A stretch of DNA of 64,000 nucleotides from Pipra filicauda. Its lineage: Eukaryota; Chordata; Aves; Passeriformes; Pipridae. The notes below the pieces were generated by a model. It worked only from the letters and a program-made list of their open reading frames with translations. It was not told the origin of the DNA and did not search any database. The stretch is from assembly GCF_003945595.2 (NCBI RefSeq), contig NW_024104359.1:287501-351500 (forward strand), read 5' to 3'. Below, in pieces: positions 51,626 to 64,000 of this stretch; position 1 is the first letter of the stretch; every line of letters starts with the position of its first letter. The position numbers and the translations under genes were made by a program.

Positions 51626-53599
51626 GCTGAAGCAAAACTGTTGAGATATGGCTGTACCTGCAGGTTTAACATATTCCAAAACTAGGGTATTTTAGACTGG
51701 ACCCTCAAGTGTTGTAGTGCAGGATAACCCCACTAAAACTGAGGGAAACTCATCTTGATTTTCACATTCTCAGATGTGGATAATATGCTATGATATTACT
51801 TATTTTCCTGCTTGAAATATTTAGGATATTGGAGCCTAAGTTATCCAGACAAGAAATTAATATCTTGATAGTGCTGGAAGCCCAGCTGGCAGACTGAATC
51901 CCTTTCAAGCTGCAGGACTTGTGCCATTTGAATAGTGTTATATATTTGGGACAGCTGGGGGAAGCTATTGAAAAGCTTTTGGAGCAAAATCACACAAAAT
52001 CAACAGTCAGGTCCCTCTGCAATTTTGTCACTCACTCAGCATTCTGTGGTGCCCAGGGGAGCTTGAAACAGAATATTTTTCCAACAAGTGGGTTTAAATA
52101 CCTTTATTGTAGCTGAAGGGAGACAAAGAAATGTTGGTTACCAGAGTTTACACAGTGAGTAAAACGGCACATGGTGGTTAGGGCTAAAGGATGGATGAGA
52201 GGGAGTGGGTAGTGCTGCAGAAGACTTTCCTGATGCCCATTCCTGCCCAGGTGCTCATTATCACACTCCTCTGGAATCCACTACTGTCTTGGGCTTGTGC
52301 CTTGGAGTATAAAAGGGGGAAAGAAGCTGTTACTGGTGTGTGGATTGAAGCGATACTAAAGGCAGTGTGGGATAGTGAGGGGAAAGGTGTCATTTATTGA
52401 GGTTTAAGTATGGTCTTGGAAATTTAAGCTTTTCTGGGGGTCTTCTTTTCTGCTTAAAAGGGCACTCTTGGAAAACAGGGCATTTGTCCAGCCAGGTGCC
52501 AGTAAGTCAGTTGACAAACGAGAATTCATTCTGCTGTTGCTGATATCAAGGTGAAATTTCTTTGTTGATCTTCAGTGGAGGAAGGATGCAACCAAAATGT
52601 CTGTATGGCACTGACTGTGGGTTTAAGTGACTTTGTGGTACAAGAGGTTTTAAAATCTTTCTTTCCACAATGATACTTACTTGATGAGTGAATTGCACTG
52701 ATGTAGATTCTGTCACAGTAGTCTCTTGTGTTTGATTACATAGGATTCCTAGAATAGTTCATGGTGCTGTAGAGGTCATCTGTGTCTGGAGGCTTCAAAA
52801 AGTGAGGTGTGCCAACCTGCTCACACTGGTCCCACAGGCCAAAGAAGGTGTTTTGCTGTGTCCTGGCTTACTCCTTTCTTCATCTTGTGTGTGAGGTGCT
52901 CCAAGAGATACATAGTGGGGTTGCAGCATTGCTAATGCTTGTGTACTTATTTAATTCTCCTGAGTAGACTCCCCTGTGGTTGCAGAGAGAATGATTAAGT
53001 TATTGGAAAAATCAATCTTTCCATTTTATCGGAGTTTAAGGTGAAAAGCTGAATGTACAATGGTGTTTGGCTTTCAGAGATGGTGAAGGAAGACTCTCTT
53101 TTTGAGAAAATATTAACATAAACATAGTCATATAGCTTTGGAAGAAAAGCTGAGCATCTTCCTCAACCTTCTTCTGATGCTGCCTATATTATTGATTTTA
53201 CTATGAAATATTTGCTCTTTTTTTTGCAGTTGTTTAGGATTGCTGGGCAGCGTAGAGTCTTACACTAGAAAATTTTAAACTAAAATCCTACTTGCACATT
53301 GGAGGGAAGAGTTTACAGCCACACACATATTTGAACGGTAACTGCATTTTTGGAAAGGACATTTTTATTCTCTTGCAAAGGTTGTCACAGTTTTGGGTAT
53401 TTCCAGCTGTGGAATACTTCTGACTTCCAGTTTTTCTGACTGATATCCATCTGAGTTGATACTGGGATTAGCCTGTAGTGGTTGAGAGGGAAGTGGAAGC
53501 CATAAGACTGGTGCTGTTAAATTTTGCAGCCAGGCAGTTGATGATAAAGAAAAATTTGCTGTAGAAGGCTGAGGAATTTCATGGAGCCTGTTCCTACGT

Positions 53600-54260
53600 T
53601 CTCCTGTAGCAAGTCTCCCTGTGGCATCGATGCAGAGTTTTGCCGGAGCAAGCCCGAGAAAACAATGTCTATTGTGTCCATTTATACAGTTCAGCCATAA
53701 AACACGCTCTGGGACAAAGAGAATTTGTTGTGATATAGTTGTGCTTGGGTCATGATTAGAGTGCTGTAGATCGGTTTAAATGAAAAGCCATAAATTTGAA
53801 TTTTATCTCATTTTGCGGGCCTGGAGCTGAGCATTATCTAATCAGGTATTGGTTAACGAAAGTACAAATCGAACAGGGGGTCACCGGACAGGGGGAAAGG
53901 TCGAGGTTTTTTGCAGTTTGTCATGGAGGTTTTAGTATTTGCCGGCAGCCCGAACATCCGAGGGGGTCGGGAGGCTGTTGCTCAGTGGTTGTTTGAAAAG
54001 GGAAAATTGACTGCTGCCTAATCAACAAAGAAAACAAGCTTTTAAGGGATGGCAGTAATTTTTATTTTTTTTTTTTTTAAACAAAAGCAAGGGAATGCAA
54101 ATTTAGTTGATTTCATCGTGGTTCATGCCCCGCTATGAAAAACAACTGGGAGAGTGTTTCAAAGCAAGCCCTTGACTGGGTCACCAAAGCTCAGGCACCT
54201 TCCTTCGACCGGCACCTTCCGGAGGACGTAGAGCATCCAAATTCAGGTCTCTCACTGCTA
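53600..54260. promoter_or_regulatory. candidate conserved block with retained CpGs and a G-rich patch
   Basis: This stretch keeps many CpGs (gccgg, cccgag, atcgg, tcgaac, caccgg, gtcgagg, gccggc, cccgaac, tccgag, gtcggg) in a CpG-poor intron, and includes a repeated 'acaggggg' at about 53873-53896. Words 'ttatctcat' and 'ttatctaatc' are GATA-like. No repeat or coding explanation was found. Confidence 0.35.
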
Positions 54261-55777
54261 TTGCAAACTCAAAGTCTCTCATTCATAAGAACAAATTCTT
54301 CCCAGCTCTTTTTATCCCAAACTTTTATTTCTTTACTAGGAGGGCAAAACCAGGAGCAATAAACTCTTATAAATCAAACCTGTCACAGAAGTAAAAAAAT
54401 ATTTTAGAGCTTTATAAAGCAGCATATAATCTGTTTATAGAGCAGAGTATATTTTCCTGTCATGCCAGTGAGGCTGAAAAACAGCTCATATTTGGTAGAG
54501 TATGCTTGAGCTGATGCTATGACTTCTAAATGGAAATTAGAAGGCCATTTGGCTATTTATTTATGTCTCCTCTAACATTTTTGATGTGAGTCCTTGGAGA
54601 AAATGGCACAGCTTCCTAAAAATTGTTCTGGAGTACAGGCTTTCCACTAGTTTGTAGGGACTGGAATAGTTACAATTTGAAGCTTTAATTCTGCACTCTT
54701 TGGCTTTATTTTGGCAGCTCTAAAAATTAGATTTAGGTTTATCTGAGATTCTGGGGTCTGAGAGATGTACCATCTCTCTCTGAAAATTAAATAATAAGTT
54801 ACAAAATGTAAAGGCTTTTAGAGATGAAATCTAATTTATGTGCTCCCAAATCTGAGTTGTAGCACCTAAACCAATAGCTTGGTTTTCTTAGCATCTGAAA
54901 ACTTCTAATCAATGGGAGTTATCAGCTGATTCTTTATGTATAGATGATAGCCCCGATTTTTGGGTCCTCCTTTGGAAAAATAGATGTCAGAATGTCGAAA
55001 GCAGAATATTTTTTAATTTATTTTTTAAAATATAAACACGGCAAAAAGTATCATCTAAATAACTACATATGGGATTCACACATCTTAAAAACGAGTTAGG
55101 CTGTTCTCATTAAACAATGACAGTGCTGAGGGAAATGACTCCCTTGTCAGTGAAATCACTCAGGGAGAGAACAGTAGATAATGCCTTTTTCAAAAAGGAA
55201 AAATAAAAGGAACAAAGACTTCGTCACTTCTAAATATTTTCTTTGGGATATGGAGTGTGTCCTAGTGTTAAATAAAAACCCCTTTATTTTCTGCTGTTGT
55301 CTGACACTTTCACACTGCCCTGACTTTTACAGACCAAATCTTGGCTTTTTCTTGAGTTGTTTTGAACAGTATTAATGTGCAAAACAGCTCCACACTTGAC
55401 CAGGTGGTTAGAAAGCAGGGAAGTATAATACAGATTCCTTGCCTATATTTTCTTCTTGCATATGAACCTCAGCAGTATAGAGACTCCAGGGATTTTTGCA
55501 AAATTATTATTGAAGCTAAAGCAGGAATAAGGATGTGGACTATTCTGTTATTTGGAATTAAAAAGGAATGATTTGTTTTATAGTGGGAGGTGGGGCTGCT
55601 TTTTGATCAATACAAGACCAACCCAGTTTTGCAGAGAGTGTGTTCTCCCCCAGATCAACAGATCATCCCCTTCTGGCAGCTGCAGGTGGGGGTGACATCC
55701 TTACCTCGTCTTCAGCAAATAGGTGATGTTTTATCCCATTTGGAGCTCAGCTTTGCAAGGCAGAGAGCGCTCTGGCT

Positions 55778-55872
55778 GAGATCCAATAAAGCACTTAGGC
55801 ACGGGCTTATCATCAACAGGATTACCCAGGTGTTTGAGTTAAGCACGTGCTTAGCTGCTGTGTTAAGCTCTC
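55778..55872. repeat. inverted-repeat relic of the 'AAGCACTTA' type
   Basis: A left block 'atccaataaagcacttaggc' continues 'acgggctta'. A right block reads 'gttaagcacgtgcttagctg'. They are related in inverted order around 55810-55830 and contain the palindrome aagcacgtgctt. This arrangement recalls an old amniote palindromic repeat. The middle is degraded. Confidence 0.5.
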
Positions 55873-57819
55873 AGTGAGGGACACAGTGTTCAGTGCACAT
55901 AGGATGGAGTTCATACCGTATATCTTGCCTGGGGTGAGTGTGCACGAGGGTGCTCCAGACAGCCCCTCCAAAGCTGTGTACAAAAAGGACATTTCTTATG
56001 GTGCTGTGAGTGTTACCAGCCTGAATTCTTCTGTTGTTTGCATCTGGGTCTTGTGGTGAGGCTGTGACTGAGTCAGACACTGCTGCAGCAGCAATGGGAG
56101 GCCTGTAGAAGGGCAGACAGATGCTTTGTGAGCAGAGCTTCGGTCCAAGAGTCCATGTCAGCTCTGCACCCCAACCAGCCCCTGCCTGTTATCACCAGTG
56201 TTCTCCCTGCTCAGAGAACAGGCACTTTATCATTGCAAATGAGCAAACATCAGGTCCTTGAATAGCAAGGTATGAGCAGGTGGACTTGTCATTCAGTTTG
56301 AATTAAATATATTGATGGCAAAGGAAAGCTGTTGGTCCTTTGGGTTGTTCCATGTGGATGGAAAGGGCTAGCACAGGGGGATCATGCAGCATTAGCCCAC
56401 TGTTCTCTTTCCTCAGCTATTCTTCACTTCCACTCTTCAGTTCTCCTAATTCTTTGATTAATGTGATTAAGCAGACTCTTGCATCATGAGGTTGGTGGGA
56501 TTTGATGCTCTGGTTTTTTTGGACAAAGACCACAACCCTCCTTTGCTAAGGCAAACCTGCTGCTCGCTGGAAGGGAAGCACGAACAAGATCTGCAGAGCT
56601 CCCTCTCCAGCTGCCTGGGTGAACTATTCTCAGAAAACATTCAAAACGGTATCACACAAGGTAGCTGAGAGGCTGTAGTGGTTGCCAGCCCTCTGTCCTG
56701 AGCCATCTCTAGCACTGGGGCTCCTGCTCATGGGGCTGAGCCAACCCAAAGTCTACGTGGCAACAGCTTCAGGAAGAGGCTTTTGTCCAAAGCAGGAGAT
56801 TGAGCAGGTGTTGGTGTGGCACAGCTGTAAAACCTCACAAAAACTTTTGTCTCAATTAAACCTGTAATGGTTTGTGTAGAATTGACTGTCTCTCCACCCC
56901 CAGTGGACGCTCCACTGTGTCCTTGACCTTGAGGGCAGGAAATTGCACATTTCATGGCACAGTCTAAAGCCACAGAAACCTCTCTGTAGGTCTGTGTATG
57001 TGTTCCCCACAAAGCCACTGAGGTTTTCAATTTAATCAGGAGGAGCATTAACTCCCAAGGGAAGCAGAGTGAAACCGTAAGGGCCAAGTGGAGTTAGAAA
57101 TAGGATGGGGAGAAGGAAGTTTTATCTTCTTCAGTGCAGAACTGAGGGGATGTTTCAGGAATTTGTATTTCTCTCCAAAACAAAGTGGTTGTTATTTATT
57201 TAAACACCACCAAGGTAGATTTTATTTGAGCTCAGTAACACTCTGTTGAAGCAGGTAATAGCATTAAATTAACAGAGATAAAAGCTGACACTGGAGTAGA
57301 TTTGTGAGATTATTAAAATATGAAGAAAAAAAATTGAGATATGCCAAATGTCACTTTAAAAGCCAAACACGGTAAATTGAATTTAGCCATTAAGAAAGAA
57401 AACAGCAGAAAGAAAAATAAAAAATATTAAACTGAAGAGAATAATAATTGCATCTAATAGAACTGACAAACAATCATAATTCTTCCCATTAAATAAAAAT
57501 GTTATAAAAAATTTATTATGAAATGCCACATTATGCAAGCCAGGATTCAAAGATGAGTTCTTTGCATTAAGTACAGTAGATGCCATTAAGGAAAACAGTC
57601 AATATGTCACTAAGCCACGGCCTGTAAAATTAAATTGATTTGGTAAATGTAAGTAAGATAGATCTGTTTGCTTTCATCATCAATTTTGAGTGGGTGAACA
57701 GGTGATGTCACCAACCTGGGAGCGATAAAGATGCAGGACCATCTGGAAAGCTTTGTGATGGATGGGCAACTGCTTTTGGATAGTGACAGTGCTGTGGTAC
57801 TTTGTCACTTGGGATGCAG

Positions 57820-58660
57820 TACTTAATAACTTTTCAATACCATCATAATAAATTTCACTGCCTTATTAATATAGAAATGGTGAGTTATTACTGTGATGGC
57901 TATTGTAAATAACGAGAGATGCAGCTGTCAGGAGCTGATTGTTTGGGCATGTTTCTTTAAGCAACACAGTTGACTTGGGATAATCAACGTATGTCTATAC
58001 CAGCAGAGTTTATTGCTCTTGTCAAAAGAAAAAGCGGCATTATTCAAAAATTATATGAAGTCCATAATAAACAAGTTTAATATATTATCAGACTTTTCCT
58101 ATAAGTTTCCTAACACGGAACAATAAATCACTTTTAATAATGCCTTTCCGTGTACAATAATATCCTTATGCTGTAATAATGTCCTTTCCTAACTATTCAC
58201 CAAACAGAACTTCTGAAAAACAGAAGGGTATCTCGCACTCATCAGAACACTTACAAAATTAAATCTCCCTATTTCATTAAAAGGCTACTTCTGATATAAA
58301 GCTGATGGGCTCTAGCTGCGTCTTTCTTTTTTATTTTAATTGAACAGATGTAGTTAAAAGTAATCTACGACAAAGAAATACAGACAAAATTATAACCATG
58401 TGTCCCTAAACACCGGCAGGAAAGAGCATCTGTGGGTGTTTTATGAAAGCCCAGCGCTGCTCCGTGACATTGCTGCTAATGTCATCGGTCTGAGGACTGG
58501 AGAGAAACAAAATGCATAGATAGCTGTTAGCAGAAGATGAATTACCAGATCAATCATTTAGCACCATTCAGCGTATTACACTATTGTTCCCTGGGAAGAT
58601 AATTAAATCAATGATGTCTTTCTTATTTGTGTAAAGAGGCACGAACTTGTAAAGAATATC
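57820..58660. promoter_or_regulatory. candidate conserved AT-rich block
   Basis: Long repeat-free AT-rich sequence with many TAAT/ATTA words, a PBX/HOX-like 'atcaatcattta' at about 58550, and an inverted repeat at 58465-58484 (tgacatt-gctgct-aatgtca). It resembles developmental non-coding elements in texture only. Confidence 0.3.
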
Positions 58661-61600
58661 CAAACCTCCTCAAACATATTATTGCTGGATTTTTTTTTTT
58701 TGTTTTGTTTAAGCCCTACTGACTTTGCCTTTCAGGCTCTAGCTTTGTCCCTCTTTTCAATTAAATGTCTCTCCACCATTTCTATGACTGCTGAAAAGAG
58801 AGCCAGCAGTCTATTAACAGGCAATAAAGTTCAGGAAGCCTAAGACTAGTTTCTTGGGTCAGAGGTGAAAATTGCATACTAAATGAAACAAAGGTGTGTC
58901 TTGATGGCTCAACAAGCAGTGGAGAGACGAGGATACATGTGGGCAGGAGGAGATGGTCATCATTAAACAGAAGCAAATGAAGGCGGGAGTTGGTGTACGG
59001 CAAAATCGTTATTAACCCAGATGAACACATGCACTTCAGAGGATACAGAGCTGAGGTTTGGCATTTAAACCACCACGTGGTTTAACCATATTATTGCAAT
59101 CTGGGCATTTGGTCTAATAAAGACATTGCAAAACTTTAGAAATGAAACAAAAGGCCCAAATCTTGCTTGCTAGAAGCCTGCAGATTGGGATGTGTTCATC
59201 AGAATGGCACAAAATTATACTTATTTGGAAGTGAAAAGAAAGAAAGCAGTAATTAGCTAATAGGGTATTTCTACCCCAGAGAGTATTAATACAGAGTTTA
59301 AGTGTTGTGACAGCCCTCATGTTTCCTGGCTTGAATGGTAGGTGGTGCACGCAGGAGTGAGGACAGAGGTTGTCATAATCCAACCCTATTTTATGTGATC
59401 GTGCTAACTTTGGCACGTACAGTATTCATTAATTTGGAAAAAAATACAAATGTTAAGTAGCCCTTCCTTTTAAAGTCCAGACCTCACGTTTAGTGTGGAA
59501 AGACGTAAAAGATCCCACAAAAAGCATAACATTTCATCAGGTGAAGCCTACGGCGTAAGGGGGCTCTTGTGTATAGTGGGTTTCCCAAACTGTTGTTCTT
59601 AGTCTTAACTTGATGAAGTGTATTGGCAACACGCACCGAGCTGGCTCTTGACATGCTGTTTTGGAGACCTGGTGTGGAGCTGTTCAGGATTTCCAAGAGG
59701 AGCCTTCAGTGCCCTCCTATCTCCTCGGAATGACCTCATGTGGCAAACGGGCTTTCTAAAAGCGTAGCTATTGGCTACGTGGGTATTTTATTAAAAAATA
59801 AATCTGAATATTAATGTTTTCTGAGAGATTTGTGGTCACGGTGTTTCTGTTGCTTACAGCAGCAGGTATTTCAAAACCATGGCGATGATGTTGATTTTGT
59901 GCAAAAAAAATGTAAAACTCTCCTGGAGGGGAAAAGGGAAATTTGGGGATGGGAAAGCTTCAGCATTACTGCATTTTCAGAAAACATTCCGTAAAGCCAA
60001 ATTTTAAGTAGTCCTCTAGTAATAACCTCTAAATAAGCCGAAATTTGCATGTGAACATGGAAAAGATGATTTTTCTTGCTAGTCTTAACTTGACATCTAG
60101 CTATATGGAATATCTACGTGTGTAGGCACTGAAGTGAGTAGTCAACAAGCAGGAGAGGAAATAGTTTTTCTGTCCTTTAATGCTAAAACCAGAAACAATG
60201 CTACCAAACCCTCTTTGCAGAGGAAGAAGGTACTGATGCCCAGGGAGAGCAGCGATGTGCTGCAGTGCCTTGCCATGCCCTTTGAAATACACCTTTTCTT
60301 TTGCACAGAGAACAGTATCTTACCATTTTGCCCCAGTTCAGGCTGTGTGAAGAGGCCTTTTTGCTTATTTGTTTGAAGACCTGTGGTCTCAGAATGCATT
60401 TTCACCTACCTGCTGACTTCTCTTGACTTCGTTCATCACGGTTCTCCTACTTCATAACTACTGCTGCTGTCCTCCACATCACCCCAAAACTTTGCACTCT
60501 ACTGGGATCTTTGTTAAGCCTTGTGAAAACACCTGTAATTTCCTTCTTCCCAGCATCTTCCAAATCTTTTGTACATCCCATCCATCTTTGGCACTTATAA
60601 CTGGCCCTCATCATCCTCATGTTACTTCTCAGCAGGTCAGTGCCATAATAGTTGCCTTTGCCTCGGGCACTGGCTGTGTACACAATTTGCTAACCAGGCT
60701 CTGATTGCCTTTTAGTGCCTGCGTATATTCTAGTTTTCTGCTGCACCCTTTCCTATCTCAGCCCTCCTCATCTCAACACATCAGTGTCCCTCAGTTGATT
60801 CAGGCTCAGGGCTTCCCTGCTCTTGGAGACACAGTCTGCTCATCTCTTCCCACAAACTCTTCCCTCTGTTGGCATATCACCACTTCTACCCCTTGCCAAA
60901 GCATCTCAATCCTTACCGGTACATGGCCCTGCTATTTCCTTTCAAAAGTCAATTTTCTCATATCATGCCCCCAGTTTGATGGCTGGCATTGTTGCCAAAA
61001 GGCAGCATCTAGACTTCTGTCCTCAAAGCCTGATGTGAGCAAAGCTGAATAAAACATGTGTTTTAGGCTGAAATAGTGATTCCCTGATTTCACAATAGTT
61101 TAAATAATTATTTTAAAATTATGACTTTAACAGAAGCTCCTGTGTGTGTAAAGAAACTCTCATGGCAGGGATTTGGCTTGGAAAGGGTGACTTGTTTGAC
61201 ATTTGCGTTCAAATACTTTTGTGCTTCTGGAGCATTTTTAGGACTGGACTATCTGCTCCCACCACCCATGGCAACAATGCACAAGTGGAAGATGAAAATT
61301 CTGGGTTTCAGCCCCAGCATTCCTGAATAAAATTTAGCTGATTGCAACAGTATCATTTTGGGTGTGATTTTTAGTGGGTCTGAGTTTGAATGGGTTTTAG
61401 AATAGGTGCTTGAACAGCTTTTGTCCCCATGCTAATGCCCCCGCAGCAGTGGGAGTCAGGAGGAGTGAAATGATGACCTGAAATAGCAGACGGCTCCAAA
61501 CAGAGCTGGATTAATGTGAAATGGGGCCCTGGTCCCATCCAGCCAGGAGGCTTCAGCCGGCCTGGAGGTGCCTGTGCCATATCCTATCTAGGATCTCCCC

Positions 61601-62424
61601 CATCAAACCCAAGACCACCGAGCCCCCCGTCCTTCCACAGCACGGAAATACCCCAAAGGGGTCTCCAGCAACCCTGAGAGGACCATGAGCTGTGTGCCAG
61701 GCCAAACATGAAATAGCAGAGGGATTAAAACCCAATTTGCCCATATTTGGACAGACTTCATATAATTTTTTTCTATGTGACAAATGCATTTGATGTGTTT
61801 GGAAAACTTGGTAGTAGCATTCCTCCTCCTGTGATATTGCTGGGCTCGCTCTATAATGCTGAAGAAGAAGAAGAAAAAAAGCCACAGTGTTGGGAATTAT
61901 AAATAATTTGATGCAACAGGTTTAAGTTACCATTTTTGTGGTGAAAAGAAAAGCTTAGCATGATCCAGATTTTCCTTGGTTTCCTCCCATTCTGCTGAGA
62001 AGCAGAGGTATTCACATTTCTTTGTCTAACAGTTTTATAATGTCTTAAGAGATTAACAGTGAGCATGAATGAGGGGCTGAGGATTAGACGACAAAAAGCC
62101 CGAGCCGTCCACTACCTTGTTTGCACATTTTACATTTTTCAGCATTGCCGGGCGAGTATAGAAACTAAGGAAAGATAATAAGGACCAGAGTCCCAAAAGT
62201 GTTTAGTGATTCAAAAAAATTCAGATGCCATGTCAGAACTGACAGAATGATGGAGCATTATGTGGCAGGACCCACTTTTTTGTCTTAGGGTAAGCTCTTG
62301 CCCTGAGTGAATGCAGATGTTATCGCAGGATCCCAGACAGACAGTCAGTGAAATGTGACAAGCTGTCAGCAAAGTTACACTACATTGAGTTTGCTAAAAT
62401 ATCCCAAAGCTTTATACATGGCTT

Positions 62425-62446
62425 TATATATATATATATATATATA
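62425..62446. repeat. (TA)11 microsatellite
   Basis: An uninterrupted TA run of about 22 bases, which is likely to be length-variable. Confidence 0.9.
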
Positions 62447-64000
62447 AAACTCTTAGCTCAATCAATTGGGAGAGGGGGAAAAATCCTGATTACAGTAACC
62501 TTTCCAGTCGGGAATCCTTTGAATGGCTCAGACGTGGCTATAAAAGTTTTTTAAGAGTAGGGGAAAATTATCATCTGAAGTATTTGGACGGATACGTTGG
62601 CATCAGTAGGATTTCTGAAGGCAAAGCCCATGCATGGTAAGGCTGTTAACCACATGTCATACTGTGTCAGTCATTCCTCGAATGATTTGGGTATTTACCC
62701 CTGTGAAATGCTTAGTCAAATCAGCAATAACAGCCAGCAGAAGTGAACCCTACCAGTACTCAGCTTGGCTTTCTCTTTAGCAGGGTATCAGCTTCAAAAC
62801 AGGGCAGTTATAAGTAATTATAATTCCTTTACTGTTTTTTTTTTCTAACCTCAAAATTAGATGCAAACAAGCTGGTAAAATTGCAAACTAGAGGGTAAAA
62901 AAGAATGAAAAGTGAACTTATTAAAATACACTCAGAAAATAAAAATATATGACAGGGCAAATCAATGCAAATGATCTGAATTCAGATGCTCTGAAGTAAT
63001 AACGAGGTTCAGAAAATGACTTTTGTTTTGAGTTTCGGGTCTGCAAGAGATATTTGATTTGTAAATATTGTAACAAGATATATACGCTTTTAAAATTTTG
63101 AGTAGAAAAAGAAGGGCCCCATTCTGCATAACTCAAAATATTTAACTTTCAGGGAATGTGCAGGGAAGTGATATTATTTATATCCCAATGCCCTTCCAGA
63201 ACTGTGCTTGCTGTTTTCTTCTTTTAATACTTCATTATGTAGAAAATATAAATATATACTGGCAAACTCAAGTATTTTTACACATGCAATTGATTTTCAC
63301 TTTTGAATTAGGTCTGAGTCAGATTCAAGCTTTTAAATAATTAGAGGACAGGGAGCATAAAATGCTGATGGTTTCAATTTATTTCACAACTTTATTTTAA
63401 AGGTATATCTTCTTATACAGATGAGTAGGTTTTGATTTGAAAATGTTAAAAGTTAATTACGTATCTGTTTGGTAAGTAGTTATATGTATCACTCCCAGGA
63501 ACCCCTTAATAGTCTGTATTCTTATCTTATTACTGTTAGCTTAAGCCTAAATCTAATGAGAAGGCTGTTTATAGTGGCACAAACTAATATATTTTGCTAG
63601 AATATGAGTTGCAGTACACTTGCTCTCCTCGAAGCAGAGCAGAATAATGCGTGTGATTTACAATCAATTTAGGTCTCCTTTGGAATAAGATGATCTTGCA
63701 TTATTTGTTTCCATACACTGAAAATATTAATTTATTTCTAGAAGCAGGGGAGAAAGGGAAACGTAACCAGCCCCAGCCACAATTTGGTGCAATTTGTGTT
63801 ACAACAAAATGAATTACCAGCCGACACAACAACCTCCCAGATTCGGAAAAATGGAATGCAAAGACACTGAGGAGATAACATCTCACATGGTGTTTTTGCA
63901 AAAAAAAAACAAAACCAAAACCCCTGAAGTAAACAATCCACCTAAATTATGCATATGGAGGAAATGATTGAGAATATGTTTAGCTGGTAATCGCACTCAT

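Larger units (their letters stand above)
50331..64000 (+). other. MECOM: MECOM intron downstream of the exon (5' part of MDS1 intron 2)
   Basis: This follows the donor and runs off the window without a second exon. I looked for the rest of the PR domain and for the alternative MDS1 terminal exons and saw neither. In mammals this intron is very long, which fits. Content: a palindromic relic at 50.8 kb, a possible MIR scrap near 51.18 kb, a hematopoietic-type motif cluster at 51.56 kb, a CpG-bearing block at 53.6-54.26 kb, an inverted-repeat relic at 55.78 kb, an AT-rich block at 57.8-58.66 kb, and a TA microsatellite at 62.4 kb. Confidence 0.85.

Noticed and set aside
1..64000. Prokaryotic-type features (operons, CRISPR, phage, toxin-antitoxin) or a new defence system
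   Set aside because: The spliced MECOM exon, CR1 and MIR elements and low coding density show a vertebrate intron. No regularly spaced repeats or gene clusters were seen.

Overview
This is a vertebrate genomic window, almost certainly avian. It is AT-rich and almost entirely intronic. The only coding sequence I can defend is one internal exon on the + strand, at 49981-50330. It has a clean acceptor and donor and encodes 116 whole codons that match the second MDS1 exon of MECOM (MDS1-EVI1, PRDM3). The bird call rests on CR1 LINE fragments with avian-type 3' ends, old MIR-like SINE copies, low overall repeat density, and palindromic repeat relics of the kind common in bird, turtle and crocodile DNA. 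Another archosaur or a turtle is not strictly excluded.

Layout. Positions 1-49980 are the 3' part of the large intron between MDS1 exons 1 and 2. They hold two MIR-like copies (8.3 and 14.35 kb), CR1 fragments (27.35, 41.0 and 45.5 kb), several palindromic relics, homopolymer and TA-rich tracts, and several CpG- or homeobox-motif-bearing blocks that look like conserved non-coding elements. Positions 49981-50330 are the exon. Positions 50331-64000 are the start of the next intron, with a possible ETS/RUNX/GATA motif cluster at 51.56-51.62 kb, a CpG-rich unexplained block at 53.6-54.26 kb, and an AT-rich block at 57.8-58.66 kb.

Biology. The exon belongs only to the long MECOM isoform. It supplies the linker and the first half of the PR/SET domain, which is joined downstream to the zinc-finger (EVI1) part. 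The promoter, the first exon and the rest of the PR domain lie outside the window. No complete gene, RNA gene, CRISPR array or prokaryotic-type system is present. I found no evidence of a new molecular system. The points most worth checking are the candidate enhancers, the palindromic relics, a retroposition-like poly-A tail at 40.4 kb, and splice alternatives around the exon.
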